A stretch of 64,000 bases of DNA from an uncultured Bacteroidales bacterium. Its GTDB lineage: Bacteria > Bacteroidota > Bacteroidia > Bacteroidales > Paludibacteraceae. The stretch is from assembly GCA_902798385.1 (NCBI GenBank), contig CADBWK010000003.1:62001-126000 (forward strand). The letters are read 5' to 3'. Shown in pieces: positions 45,669-54,230 of the stretch (position 1 is the stretch's first letter; every line of letters begins with the position of its first letter). Under the pieces are notes generated by a model, which made no database searches, was not told the DNA's origin, and saw only the letters and a program-made list of their open reading frames with translations. The translations under genes and the position numbers were made by a program.

Positions 45669-46628
45669 ATGGCATTTTTCGGATTATTTAACAGAGAGAA
45701 GAAAGAGACGCTCGACAAGGGTCTCGAGAAGAGCAAAGAGTCGGTGCTCAGTAAGATCGGTCATGCGATAGCGGGTAAGTCCACGATCGACGACGATGTG
45801 CTGGACAACCTGGAGGAAGCCCTCATCACCTCGGATGTAGGCGTGGAGACCACCTTACGCATCATCGAGCGCGTACAGGAACGCGTCAAACGCGATAAGT
45901 ATATCGGTACAGAAGAACTGAACACCCTGCTGGTGGATGAGATCTCCCAACTGCTGCAGGAGAACAACGTCGCCGATGTGCCGGACTTCGAGGCACCGCT
46001 GCCCGCCAAGCCCTACGTGGTGATGGTAGTCGGCGTGAACGGTGTGGGCAAGACCACCACGATCGGTAAGTTAGCCTACCAGTACAAAGCAGCCGGCAAG
46101 AAAGTGTACCTCGGCGCAGCGGATACCTTCCGTGCAGCCGCCGTGGAGCAGCTCTGTATCTGGGGTGAACGCGTAGGCGTGCCGGTCATCAAGCAGCAAC
46201 AGGGCTCAGACCCCGCCTCGGTGGCGTACGACACCTTACAAAGCGCCAAAGCCAATGACGCCGATGTGGTGCTGATCGACACCGCCGGACGTCTGCATAA
46301 CAAGATCAACCTCATGCACGAGTTGACCAAGATCAAGAACGTCATGCAGAAAGTGGTGCCCGACGCACCGCACGATGTGCTGCTCGTGCTCGACGGATCC
46401 ACCGGACAGAACGCCTTCGAGCAGGCACGGCAGTTCACCGCCGCTACGCAGGTCAGCTCGCTCGCTATCACCAAACTTGACGGAACAGCCAAAGGTGGTG
46501 TGGTCATCGGTATCAGCGACCAGTTTAAGATCCCCGTACGCTACATCGGGCTGGGCGAACAAATGACCGACCTGCAGGTGTTCAACCGCGTAGAGTTTGT
46601 CAAATCACTGTTAGGAACAATTAATTAA
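45669..46628 (+). CDS. ftsY: Signal recognition particle receptor FtsY
   Basis: FtsY is the membrane-associated GTPase that receives SRP-ribosome complexes. The 319-residue protein is the short form without a long acidic A domain. N domain: LDKGLEKSKESVLSKIGHAI. G domain motifs: G1 VGVNGVGKTTTIGKLAY, G2 AADTFRAAAVEQL, G3 LIDTAGRLHNK, G4 ITKLDGTAKGGV, and G5 YIGLGEQMTDLQVF. The ATG at 45669 follows an 8-bp array by one base. Confidence 0.97.
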   Translation: MAFFGLFNREKKETLDKGLEKSKESVLSKIGHAIAGKSTIDDDVLDNLEEALITSDVGVETTLRIIERVQERVKRDKYIGTEELNTLLVDEISQLLQENNVADVPDFEAPLPAKPYVVMVVGVNGVGKTTTIGKLAYQYKAAGKKVYLGAADTFRAAAVEQLCIWGERVGVPVIKQQQGSDPASVAYDTLQSAKANDADVVLIDTAGRLHNKINLMHELTKIKNVMQKVVPDAPHDVLLVLDGSTGQNAFEQARQFTAATQVSSLAITKLDGTAKGGVVIGISDQFKIPVRYIGLGEQMTDLQVFNRVEFVKSLLGTIN

Positions 46629-46641
46629 CACATATAATACT

Positions 46642-48036
46642 ATGGAAAAATATCGTATCGAATCCGATTTGTTGGGTGAGCTGCAAGTGCCGGAGAAGGC
46701 GTATTACGGCGTACAGACCCAACGTGGCATCGACAATTACAAAGTGTCGAATCTGAAGATGTCCGATTTCCCGGAGTACATCATTGCTATGGCCTACATC
46801 AAGTTAGCCGCCGTGGAAGCGAACCATGACTTAGGTGTTATCAACGACGAGATCTACAAGGCGATTGCGCAGGCTTGTCACGAGATCATCGACGGCGAGA
46901 TGCACGATCAATTCCCCACCGATATGGTGCAAGGTGGCGCAGGTACGACGGTGAATATGAATGCCAATGAGGTCATCGCCAACCGTGCCCTCGAGATCAT
47001 GGGTCACCAGCGCGGCGAGTACCAGTACTGCTCTCCGAACGATCATGTCAACTGCGCGCAATCGACCAACGATGCCTACCCCTCCGCTTTCCGCTATGCG
47101 TTCATCCGCATGAACAAAGGGCTGGTGAGCGAACTGCAACTGCTCATCGAGTCGCTCCGTAAGAAAGGCGATGAGTTCAGCGATTCCATCAAGATGGGTC
47201 GTACGCAACTGCAAGACGCCGTGCCGATGACCAGCGGTCAGGAGTTCCATGCCTTTGCCAACAACCTCGAGGAAGAAGTAGCCAACCTCGATCGCAATGT
47301 CAAACTGCTCTATGAGATCAACATGGGTGGTACGGCGATCGGTACCGGTCTGAACGCTACCGCAGGATATGCCGAGTTGTGCATCAAGAAGATGTGCGAG
47401 TTGACCGGCGAACCCTTCTCGCTGGCGAGTGACCTCGTAGAGGCTACGCCGGATACAGGTGCGTACGTCAGCTACTCCGCAGCACTCAAACGGCTGGCGG
47501 TGAAGTTGAGCAAGACCTGTAATGACCTGCGTCTGATGGCTTCCGGTCCGCGTTGCGGTCTGCATGAGATCAATCTGCCGCCGATGGCGCCGGGTTCGTC
47601 CATCATGCCGGGTAAGGTGAACCCCGTCATTCCGGAGGTAACCAACCAAGTATGCTTCAAGGTCATCGGTAATGACACCGCAGTCACCTTCGCTGCCGAG
47701 GCAGGACAGCTGCAGCTGAACGTGATGGAACCCATCATCACCGAGTGTATCTTCGAGTCCATCACCTGGCTGCGCAACGTGATGAAGATCCTCCGCAAGA
47801 AATGTATCGACGGCATCACGATTAACCGCGAACATAACCTCGAGACCGTTAAGCACTCGATCGGTATCGTGACGGCGCTGAACCCCGTGATCGGCTACAA
47901 GGCATCGACCAAGATCGCCAAAGAGGCGCTGGAGACCGGCAAGAGCGTGTATAACTTAGTGCTGGAGCACGGTATCCTGAGCAAAGAGCAACTGGACAAA
48001 CTGCTCGATCCGGCCAACATGCTGGCTGCACATTAA
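46642..48036 (+). CDS. aspA: Aspartate ammonia-lyase
   Basis: AspA converts aspartate to fumarate and ammonia, which feeds fumarate respiration in anaerobes. The 464-residue protein has RIESDLLGELQVPEKAYYGVQTQRG, NSPNDHVN-like CSPNDHVNCAQSTND, the GRTQLQDAVPMTSGQEF loop and the superfamily signature GSSIMPGKVNP. The N-terminal YGVQTQR and VECNP-free active site favour aspartase over fumarase C (which it resembles). The terminal His and TAA stop lie within an 8-bp array, and an IS3 element is inserted 38 bases after the stop. Confidence 0.94.
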   Translation: MEKYRIESDLLGELQVPEKAYYGVQTQRGIDNYKVSNLKMSDFPEYIIAMAYIKLAAVEANHDLGVINDEIYKAIAQACHEIIDGEMHDQFPTDMVQGGAGTTVNMNANEVIANRALEIMGHQRGEYQYCSPNDHVNCAQSTNDAYPSAFRYAFIRMNKGLVSELQLLIESLRKKGDEFSDSIKMGRTQLQDAVPMTSGQEFHAFANNLEEEVANLDRNVKLLYEINMGGTAIGTGLNATAGYAELCIKKMCELTGEPFSLASDLVEATPDTGAYVSYSAALKRLAVKLSKTCNDLRLMASGPRCGLHEINLPPMAPGSSIMPGKVNPVIPEVTNQVCFKVIGNDTAVTFAAEAGQLQLNVMEPIITECIFESITWLRNVMKILRKKCIDGITINREHNLETVKHSIGIVTALNPVIGYKASTKIAKEALETGKSVYNLVLEHGILSKEQLDKLLDPANMLAAH

Positions 48037-48070
48037 TACATTAATACATTCATACATTAATACATTAAAT
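48031..48070. repeat. Tandem array, 5 x 8 bp (CATTAATA)
   Basis: Units CATTAATA, CATTAATA, CATTCATA, CATTAATA, CATTAAAT. The first contains the aspA stop; the array ends four bases from the left end of the IS element. Confidence 0.92.
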
Positions 48071-48090
48071 AAGGTGCCCGTCTGTAATGA

Positions 48091-48122
48091 ACCCCAAAAG
48101 TTGAACACAAAACTTTTGGGGT
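48091..48122. terminator. Perfect 12-bp hairpin in the IS left end
   Basis: ACCCCAAAAGTT (48091-48102), 8-base loop, AACTTTTGGGGT (48111-48122). Its first arm is part of the left inverted repeat. It may block read-through from aspA or occlude the orfA start; not a T-tailed terminator. Confidence 0.75.
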
Positions 48123-48129
48123 TTGTTAT

Positions 48130-48651
48130 ATGTATAAGAAACATCCTTATGAAGAACGGTTGCTTGCCGTAAAATTATGTTTAGGAGGTCGTCCTCTAAA
48201 GTCTGTAGCTCGTCAGTTGGGCATAAACAAAGATTATATATCAGAATGGCTACTCCGCTACGAGCGAGAAGGCGAATCAGGTCTACAAAAGAGGAGTCCC
48301 AAAAAGGCTAATTATGCTGAAAAATGTAAAATTGTTTGCAAATATGCAAAAAAAGGTGTACCTTTGCGGCAAATTTGTGTAGAGCATAATGTTTCCAAGG
48401 ACACAGTTGAACGCTGGACGCGTATCTACAGACAAGGGGGATATAAGGCTTTGCGCACTATGAAATCACAAGGCAGACCTAAAAATATGGGACGTCCAAA
48501 GAAGCAAGAACCGCAGACAGAGTTAGAGCGTCTGCGTTACGAGAATGAGTATTTGCGTGCAGAGAATGCATTGCTAAAAAAAGTGAGGGCTTTAATGGAA
48601 GAACAAGAAAAGCGTCTACACGATATTGGGCGCAAGCCATCCAAACATTAA
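48130..48651 (+). CDS. IS3-family transposase OrfA
   Basis: The 173-residue protein has two helix-turn-helix segments (LAVKLCLGGRPLKSVARQLGINKDYISEW and a second around VPLRQICVEHNVSKDTVERW) and a C-terminal leucine zipper (LERLRYENEYLRAENALLKK), the IS150-type OrfA layout. It binds the element ends and dimerises with the transposase. The run CTA AAA AAA GTG at 48574-48585 near its 3' end allows a -1 shift into the orfB frame, which is open from there, giving the OrfAB fusion. Confidence 0.92.
   Translation: MYKKHPYEERLLAVKLCLGGRPLKSVARQLGINKDYISEWLLRYEREGESGLQKRSPKKANYAEKCKIVCKYAKKGVPLRQICVEHNVSKDTVERWTRIYRQGGYKALRTMKSQGRPKNMGRPKKQEPQTELERLRYENEYLRAENALLKKVRALMEEQEKRLHDIGRKPSKH
48336..48366 (+). 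promoter_or_regulatory. Promoter-like sequence inside IS orfA
   Basis: TTG (48336-48338), 20-base spacer, TACCTTTG (48359-48366) followed by CGG, a full match to the host promoter pattern though inside coding sequence. It could transcribe orfB separately or be chance. Confidence 0.45.
48576..48583 (+). promoter_or_regulatory. Probable -1 programmed frameshift site
   Basis: Seven A followed by G, read CTA-AAA-AAA-GTG in orfA. Moving to the -1 frame enters an uninterrupted orfB frame (AAA AAA AGT GAG). This is the standard IS3 signal. Confidence 0.75.
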
Positions 48652-48692
48652 AGCCCGAACATAGCCTTGATTTACTCCTTGGAATTAAGGGG

Positions 48693-49472
48693 ATGGCTCG
48701 TACTACGTATTATTACAATATCCGTCCGAGAGAGGATAAGTATGCGCAATTACGCAAGGATATAGTACGTATATTTAATAAGAATAAAGGACGTTATGGG
48801 TATCGGCGCGTATACCAACAGTTGCGCGCAGAAGGCATAGAAGTCAACCATAAGACTATAGCCAAACTAATGGTAGAAATGGGCTTATATGCCCGGAAAC
48901 CTAAGTTGCGTTACCGCTCTTATAAGGGAGAAGTAGGTAAGATAGCACCTAACCTGCTGAAACGCGAGTTTGAAGCGGACGCGCCTAATCGCAAGTGGAC
49001 GACAGATGTATCACAGGTAGATATAGGAGGTAAAAAATGCTATATATCACCTATACTGGATATGTGGAACGGAGAGATTATTAGTTACGTGATCTCTGAT
49101 CGTCCGGACTTAAAGATGGTAGTAGATATGTTGCAGAAAGCATTCCACAAACATCCGCAGACAAAAGGCTTGTTAATGCACTCGGATCAAGGATGGCAAT
49201 ATCAGCACTCGCGCTACCAATATCTGCTACGGGAACATGGTATCACGCAGAGTATGTCCGGTAAGGGTAATTGCCTGGATAACTCTGTTATGGAGAACTT
49301 TTTCGGTCTGATGAAGAATGAGCTGCTCTATAACAACAAGTGGGAGAGTATGGATGACTTTAAGGCAGCGTTGAAAGAGTATATCCGGTACTACAACAAT
49401 GATCGCATCAAACTAAAATTGAAAATGAGCCCGGTACAATACCGAACTCACTTTCAAAATCAAGTCAAATAG
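48693..49472 (+). CDS. IS3-family transposase OrfB (DDE integrase)
   Basis: The 259-residue reading from ATG 48693 has the HTH_21 region (KNKGRYGYRRVYQQLRAEG) and an rve/DDE domain. Acidic residues lie in RKWTTDVSQVDI (first Asp), LLMHSDQGWQYQ (second Asp) and GNCLDNSVMENFFGLMKNE (catalytic Glu with the IS3 DNxxxExFF pattern). All three catalytic residues are present and the frame is intact, so it may be active. It is probably made mainly as OrfAB by frameshifting; the frame is open well upstream of this ATG. Confidence 0.93.
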   Translation: MARTTYYYNIRPREDKYAQLRKDIVRIFNKNKGRYGYRRVYQQLRAEGIEVNHKTIAKLMVEMGLYARKPKLRYRSYKGEVGKIAPNLLKREFEADAPNRKWTTDVSQVDIGGKKCYISPILDMWNGEIISYVISDRPDLKMVVDMLQKAFHKHPQTKGLLMHSDQGWQYQHSRYQYLLREHGITQSMSGKGNCLDNSVMENFFGLMKNELLYNNKWESMDDFKAALKEYIRYYNNDRIKLKLKMSPVQYRTHFQNQVK

Positions 49473-49527
49473 ATTTATTAATCCGTCCAACTTTTTGGGG
49501 TCACCTCAGTCAGGACACCTTATTTTT

Positions 49528-50847
49528 TTATCTCCGTCTTCCTCCACCACCGGAAGGAGCCGAACCTCCGCTGCTGCGACCACCGCCGCCGCTGAATGTA
49601 CCTCCGCCGCTACTGCGACCGCCACCGCTATAGGTGCCTGAGCTACGTGTGCCACCGCTATAGGTTCCTGAGCTTCGCGTGCCGCCGCTATAGGTTCCTG
49701 AGCTTCGCGTGGAGCTGCTTGAGCTGCTGCTGCGACCACCGCTATAGGTGCTGCCTGTCGAGCGGGTGGCTGTGCTGGTAGAGCGCGTGCTGCTGCTCGT
49801 AGAGCGGGTTGCCGTACTGCTCGTCGATCTGGTCGAACTGCTTGTACTGGTCGATCTGGTCGAACTGCTCGAACTGCTGCTCGGCGTACGAGCTACCGTG
49901 GTGCTCGTAGAGCGCGTGCTGCTGCTCGGCGTACGGGTAGTCGTTGCGCTGGTAGAGCGCGTTGTCGTGGTGCTCGGCGTACGAGTTGTCGTTGCGCTCG
50001 TAGAGCGCGTTGTTGTAGTACTCGGCGTACGGGTCGTGCTACCGAACGTGCTGCGCGTCGTGCTGCGATTTGCATCGCTCGCTACGCGGGCCGTGCCGGT
50101 CGTGCGGGTCGTGCTGCGTATCTCGCGGGCGTTGGTCATGCCGCTGTTACGACGACTGAACGAACGATCCGGATAAGCTACCGCATATTCCCTGCGACTT
50201 ACGCGCTCATGCATCGAGTAATAGCCTTGATGAGGACGGGGCGCGTGACGGAAAGAGCAGTAGTAGTGGTGATGATGCCATGCGTAGCAGCGATGCCAGT
50301 ACCAGTCGTGTGCCCAGCAGCTGTGTGCGTACCACCAGCCGGGGTAATAACCCCAGTACCAAGGACTCGTCCATGCATACCATGCGTCGCACCAGAACCA
50401 ATCGTAGATAACAGGTCTGAAAACATATACCGGCTCTATGACGTAGTTCTCTCCGTACACATACTCGTCGCCAACTACCTGAACGGATACCTCGTTGTTC
50501 TCGTCTTTCTCTACATATATCGAGGCTACATCTTGGAAGATATCCTTCGCAAGAACGGCTTGTAATACGATCAGACGCTTGTTGCCTTCGCCTGTCTCTA
50601 CGACACGCAGGTAATCGACTTGTCCGTCGCCGTTCAGATCCAAGTTACAGAACGCGCTGTCCGGATTGTTGAGCATCGTCTCGAACTCTTCCAGGTTCTT
50701 AGCCTCTGCGAACAGTTTAGCTACAACCTTCAGATCGAGTCCTTCCGAGATGTCAGTACTCTTTGCGGAAACCGTGATGGTCTCTTCCGCCCACAACGCT
50801 GTCGCCATCAGCATCAGCGCCATCAGAAGTGTAGTTAATTTTTTCAT
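49528..50847 (-). CDS. Exported low-complexity protein (Trp/Tyr/His-rich, then Ser/Thr/Arg-rich)
   Basis: The 439-residue protein has a signal peptide (MKKLTTLLMALMLMATALWA), a ~110-residue folded region with an EF-hand-like DLNGDGQVDYLRV, and then a strongly aromatic stretch (DWFWCDAWYAWTSPWYWGYYPGWW). The final ~200 residues are repeats of TRSTSATTTRTPS (16-residue period) and SSGTYSGGTR (10-residue period), ending GGRRR. The aromatic and Ser/Thr parts look like a surface or periplasmic structural protein. No function is recognised. Its stop lies 11 bases from the right end of the IS element. Confidence 0.8.
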   Translation of the reverse strand: MKKLTTLLMALMLMATALWAEETITVSAKSTDISEGLDLKVVAKLFAEAKNLEEFETMLNNPDSAFCNLDLNGDGQVDYLRVVETGEGNKRLIVLQAVLAKDIFQDVASIYVEKDENNEVSVQVVGDEYVYGENYVIEPVYVFRPVIYDWFWCDAWYAWTSPWYWGYYPGWWYAHSCWAHDWYWHRCYAWHHHHYYCSFRHAPRPHQGYYSMHERVSRREYAVAYPDRSFSRRNSGMTNAREIRSTTRTTGTARVASDANRSTTRSTFGSTTRTPSTTTTRSTSATTTRTPSTTTTRSTSATTTRTPSSSTRSTSTTVARTPSSSSSSSTRSTSTSSSTRSTSSTATRSTSSSTRSTSTATRSTGSTYSGGRSSSSSSSTRSSGTYSGGTRSSGTYSGGTRSSGTYSGGGRSSGGGTFSGGGGRSSGGSAPSGGGGRRR

Positions 50848-50874
50848 AATTGTATTGTTTTTAAATTGTTTTTT

Positions 50875-50910
50875 CTAGGTTCCTAGGTTCCTAGGTCCCT
50901 AGGTTCCTAG
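50875..50910. repeat. Tandem array, 4.5 x 8 bp (CTAGGTTC)
   Basis: Units CTAGGTTC, CTAGGTTC, CTAGGTCC, CTAGGTTC, CTAG. Lies in the gap between the low-complexity gene and ribBA. The tetramer CTAG, rare in many bacteria, recurs at each unit. Confidence 0.9.
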
Positions 50911-50939
50911 TTAATCCCTCCCAAAAACCGTGCCAAACG

Positions 50940-52193
50940 CTACACGAGTTTCAGATCATGATGCATTTTTTCTTTTTTGGTACGCATGTAGCGTTCGTTC
51001 CAGCGGTTCGGCGCGATCTCGATCGGCACGTTCTCCACGATCTCGATGCCGTAACTCTCCAACCCCACCCGCTTGACGGGATTATTGGTCATCAGTCGCA
51101 GTTTACGCGCTCCCAACTCGCGAAGGATCTGCGCACCCACGCCGTAGTTGCGTTCGTCCGGACGGAAACCTAAATGGATATTCGCCTCCACCGTGTCATC
51201 CCCCTGCTCCTGCAACTTATACGCGCGGATCTTGTTCATAAGGCCTATACCGCGACCTTCCTGATTCATATAGACGATGATACCTTTGCCCTCGGCCTCG
51301 ATCATTTGCATTGCTTTGTTCAACTGCTCGCCGCACTCGCAACGCTTGGAACCGAAGATATCGCCGGTCATACAACTCGAGTGAACACGGCACAGGATCG
51401 GTTCATCGGCTTTCCACTCGCCCTTCGTCAGCGCCACATGCTCCAAGCCCGTCGTCAGATCCCGGAACGGCGTCAACATAAACTCCCCGTTCTGCGTCGG
51501 CAGGAACACCGTCTCACCTTTCTCGATGAGGCTATGCCCTGTAGGCTGCAGGCCGTCCTGTAGCGAAGCGTCCTCTGCCCTATCCCCTTTACTGAGCCGA
51601 TAGGCGATCAAATCTTTGATCGTAATGATCTTCAGGTCGAACTCTTTCGCCACTTCCTGCAACTGCGGCATACGTGCCATCGTGCCGTCCGCGTTCATGA
51701 TCTCGATCAGTGCAGCCGCCGGTTGGAAACCCGCTAAGCGCGCCAGATCGACACCCGCTTCGGTATGACCTGCCCGCTGCAGCACACCACCTGACCGCGC
51801 ATACAGCGGGTTGATATGTCCCGGACGACCAAACGTCTCAGGTTGGCTCTTCGGGTCGGCAAGCGCCCGGATAGTAGCGGCACGGTCAGCTGCCGACACA
51901 CCCGTCGTACAGCCCTCGAGCTTATCAACCGTCACCGTGAACGGCGTGCCGAGCATCGAGGTGTTAGTCGCCACCTGATGCATCAGATCCAACTGCGCAC
52001 AACGCTCCTCCGTGATCGGACAACACAACACACCACGACCGTGCTTCAGCATGAAATTCACTTTCTCCGGGGTGATCTTCTCCGCCGCAATGATGAAATC
52101 GCCTTCGTTCTCGCGATCCTCATCGTCCACCACAATCACGAACTTACCCTCACGAAAGTCCTGTAACGCTTCTTCTATTGTATTTATCTGCAT
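50940..52193 (-). CDS. ribBA: Bifunctional DHBP synthase/GTP cyclohydrolase II with a linker insertion
   Basis: RibBA makes the two precursors of riboflavin from ribulose 5-phosphate and GTP. Residues ~1-200 are the DHBP synthase ([46 protein letters not shown]). Residues ~225-417 are GTP cyclohydrolase II with zinc ligands [18 protein letters not shown] and [10 protein letters not shown]. The linker, usually short (IAYRLxxESLIEKG in relatives), here contains [20 protein letters not shown], made by a palindromic element (51538-51575) also found in rho. It overlaps lptF by 44 bases. The 417-residue length is slightly above the usual ~400. Confidence 0.95.
   Translation of the reverse strand: MQINTIEEALQDFREGKFVIVVDDEDRENEGDFIIAAEKITPEKVNFMLKHGRGVLCCPITEERCAQLDLMHQVATNTSMLGTPFTVTVDKLEGCTTGVSAADRAATIRALADPKSQPETFGRPGHINPLYARSGGVLQRAGHTEAGVDLARLAGFQPAAALIEIMNADGTMARMPQLQEVAKEFDLKIITIKDLIAYRLSKGDRAEDASLQDGLQPTGHSLIEKGETVFLPTQNGEFMLTPFRDLTTGLEHVALTKGEWKADEPILCRVHSSCMTGDIFGSKRCECGEQLNKAMQMIEAEGKGIIVYMNQEGRGIGLMNKIRAYKLQEQGDDTVEANIHLGFRPDERNYGVGAQILRELGARKLRLMTNNPVKRVGLESYGIEIVENVPIEIAPNRWNERYMRTKKEKMHHDLKLV
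51538..51575 (-). repeat. Palindromic insertion element in ribBA (shared with rho)
   Basis: On the minus strand it starts GAGGACGCTTCGCTACAGGA and ends CCTACAGG, with an internal CTGCAG palindrome. It encodes residues 207-219, [13 protein letters not shown], in the same frame as the rho copy. Confidence 0.8.
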
Positions 52194-53652
52194 ATATTCG
52201 TATTTTTTCTTTCATTCGTCTCCATCCGATCACCCACGCCTCGGGGTTGAAGAGCGGCGAGTCGGTGGCAGCTTTGTACGTAAGGAAAACACCCAAGGGG
52301 AACAGCACAAACGAACTGAGCCACATGCCTGCCCAACAAGGCCACAAAGCCTCACGCGCCATCTTATATCCCGTGTTATCGATGATATAATAGATGATAA
52401 ACAATATCACCGAGATCACCACCGGAGCACCCAAACCGCCCTTACGGATGATCGCGCCGAGCGGGGCGCCGATGAAGAAGAACACCAGACACGCAAAAGC
52501 TAACGTGAACTTACGGTGCATTTCTATCGCGTGCTTGCGGATATAGCGCTCGGCATCGTCCAGCATGATCGCGTTATACTCGATCTGGTCGCGGTAGTTG
52601 ATCGCTTTCTCCAGCGCAAAACGCTTCACCAACCAGATCTGCTCCAGCGTCGCCGACGCCCACAGCGAGTCCAGGTTATACGCCTGCTGCTCCTCCGGCG
52701 TCAACACCTCCGGGATAGCCACCTCGGCATGCGTGTTATCGCGCCCGAAATAGCGGTTCTGTATCAGATCCGTACTCTGCTCCTCGAAGCGCGCCTGAGA
52801 CACCGTTCGCATCGAGTCGATCGAGTGCTGCAACTGAGACAGGTTCTTGCTCACGTGCTGGTCCTCCAGCAAGGACTCGTCATACCGACTGAAATCCGTT
52901 GCGAAATCAATCACCACGCGCTTATGGGAGAAGGTCTCGCGCCTATACGGGATACTCTTGGTAGTTCCCGTCGCGCGCTGCTGCTTCTTGTCCAGATTCT
53001 CAAACGACTCCCCGTTGATCAGATCCAGCATCAGAAAACGCTTGTCCGCACTCGAACTCAAACGACCCGTGTCCGCTACCGTCACCGTCGCGTTCTCAAA
53101 ACCCTCCGAGTAGTCGTAGATCATCAGGTTCAGCAACTCGCCCTTGTGCGTCTTATCCCGCACGTAGATATGAAAGCCGCTGATCTCGTCGTAGAACTCC
53201 CCCACCGGAATCTGCAACTCCGGACTCTTCTGGCGCAACGAGAAGATCAACGCCCAGAGCTTCATCTGGGACTTGGGCAGCACGTTATTGCTGAAAAAGA
53301 ATGCACCGACACTCAACAGCGAAATCGCCAAGGCCAACGGACGCAGGATACGGAACAGCGAGATTCCCGCCGCTTTCATGGCCGTCAACTCGAATTGCTC
53401 CGCTAAGTTACCGAAAGAGATCAACGAACTGAGCAAGATCGCCAGCGGCAAAGCCAAAGGCACTACGGAGGCTACCGCATAGATAAAGAACTCCGCCAGC
53501 ACACCGATACCGATTCCCTTACCCACCAGATCGTTCACGTGCATCCACATGAACTGCATCAGCAATATAAAGATACAGATAAAGAAAGTAGCCAAAAACA
53601 GCCCCACAAAATTGCGGAGCAGATAAATGTCTATTTTCTTAATCCATCTCAA
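52150..53652 (-). CDS. LptF/LptG-family permease
   Basis: LptF/G form the membrane part of the ABC transporter that extracts LPS for delivery to the outer membrane. The 500-residue protein has an N-terminal amphipathic segment ([19 protein letters not shown]), six membrane helices in two groups of three, and a large periplasmic jellyroll domain between them (about residues 110-390). The start is TTG 53650-53652: an in-frame TAG lies at the edge of the CTAG-containing array 10 bases upstream, and the nearby ATG is in another frame. It overlaps ribBA by 44 bases. Whether F or G cannot be decided. Confidence 0.88.
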   Translation of the reverse strand: MRWIKKIDIYLLRNFVGLFLATFFICIFILLMQFMWMHVNDLVGKGIGIGVLAEFFIYAVASVVPLALPLAILLSSLISFGNLAEQFELTAMKAAGISLFRILRPLALAISLLSVGAFFFSNNVLPKSQMKLWALIFSLRQKSPELQIPVGEFYDEISGFHIYVRDKTHKGELLNLMIYDYSEGFENATVTVADTGRLSSSADKRFLMLDLINGESFENLDKKQQRATGTTKSIPYRRETFSHKRVVIDFATDFSRYDESLLEDQHVSKNLSQLQHSIDSMRTVSQARFEEQSTDLIQNRYFGRDNTHAEVAIPEVLTPEEQQAYNLDSLWASATLEQIWLVKRFALEKAINYRDQIEYNAIMLDDAERYIRKHAIEMHRKFTLAFACLVFFFIGAPLGAIIRKGGLGAPVVISVILFIIYYIIDNTGYKMAREALWPCWAGMWLSSFVLFPLGVFLTYKAATDSPLFNPEAWVIGWRRMKEKIRIYADKYNRRSVTGLS

Positions 53653-53661
53653 ATATACCCC

Positions 53662-53693
53662 CTAGTCTCCTAGTTTCCTAGTATCCTAGTTTC
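53662..53693. repeat. Tandem array, 4 x 8 bp (CTAGTTTC)
   Basis: Units CTAGTCTC, CTAGTTTC, CTAGTATC, CTAGTTTC occupy the cdd-lptF spacer. The word resembles that of the 50875-50910 array. Confidence 0.9.
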
Positions 53694-53703
53694 CTTTTGT
53701 TTA

Positions 53704-54186
53704 CTATCCTTTGAGATTTTCACTCACAAAAATCAGCGGCAGCAAATCCGCTGCGGAATCAAACACATACGTCGCATCCTCGCCATACAGCAGCACTTCC
53801 ATCTTTCCGCCATACCGGTGCTCGGTCTCCAGCATCACCTGACGGCATGCACCGCAAGGCGCACCCGGCTCCTTCGTAAAATGACCGTCCGTAAAACAAG
53901 CGATCGCCAACTTCGTCACCGGCTGTTCCGGGTACTGCGCACCCGCAGCAAACAAAGCCGTACGCTCGGCACACAAGCCGCTCGGATACGCTGCGTTCTC
54001 TTGGTTCGCACCGCGAATGATCTCGCCGTTAGCCAACAACGCACCCGCTCCTACATGGAAACCGCTGTACGGACAATAACTGTGCTGCGTCTGCTCTTTG
54101 GCTACCGCCACCACCTTACGCTGCTCGTCCGTCAACTCGTCCCAACTGTAGGCACGCATCTTTGCTGTCAAATTGTACTCTTTCAT
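53704..54186 (-). CDS. cdd: Cytidine deaminase
   Basis: Cdd deaminates cytidine and deoxycytidine for pyrimidine salvage. I start at the ATG 54184-54186 (MKEYNLTAKMRAYSW). The 160-residue protein has the substrate-binding YCPYSGFHVGAGAL, the catalytic CAERTALFAAG (first zinc Cys and Glu) and PCGACRQVMLE (two zinc Cys), the three-cysteine tetrameric type. It heads the cdd-lptF-ribBA operon from the promoter at 54231-54261, with a ~40-base leader that begins with a conserved palindrome. Confidence 0.95.
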   Translation of the reverse strand: MKEYNLTAKMRAYSWDELTDEQRKVVAVAKEQTQHSYCPYSGFHVGAGALLANGEIIRGANQENAAYPSGLCAERTALFAAGAQYPEQPVTKLAIACFTDGHFTKEPGAPCGACRQVMLETEHRYGGKMEVLLYGEDATYVFDSAADLLPLIFVSENLKG

Positions 54187-54230
54187 ACTATCGATTTGGT
54201 TAAATTTTATTTTCAAAACCTTTGCGGGTG

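Larger units (their letters stand above)
48075..49517 (+). mobile_element. IS3-family (IS150-group) insertion sequence, apparently intact
   Basis: The 1443-bp element is bounded by imperfect inverted repeats: left end TGCCCGTCTGTAATGA then ACCCCAAAAGTTG; right end, reversed, TGTCCTGACTGAGGTG then ACCCCAAAAAGTTG. Ends start with TG and finish with CA as in IS3. It holds orfA and orfB, linked by an A7 slippery site. Outside the ends the bases read AATAAGG on the left and CCTTATT on the right: an inverted, not direct, repeat. No clear target duplication is seen, and the true ends may extend a few bases further. It separates aspA from the convergent low-complexity gene. Confidence 0.9.

Noticed and set aside
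48336..48366. Treating the promoter-like match in orfA as certain
   Set aside because: A single match inside coding DNA can occur by chance, so it is listed only at low confidence.
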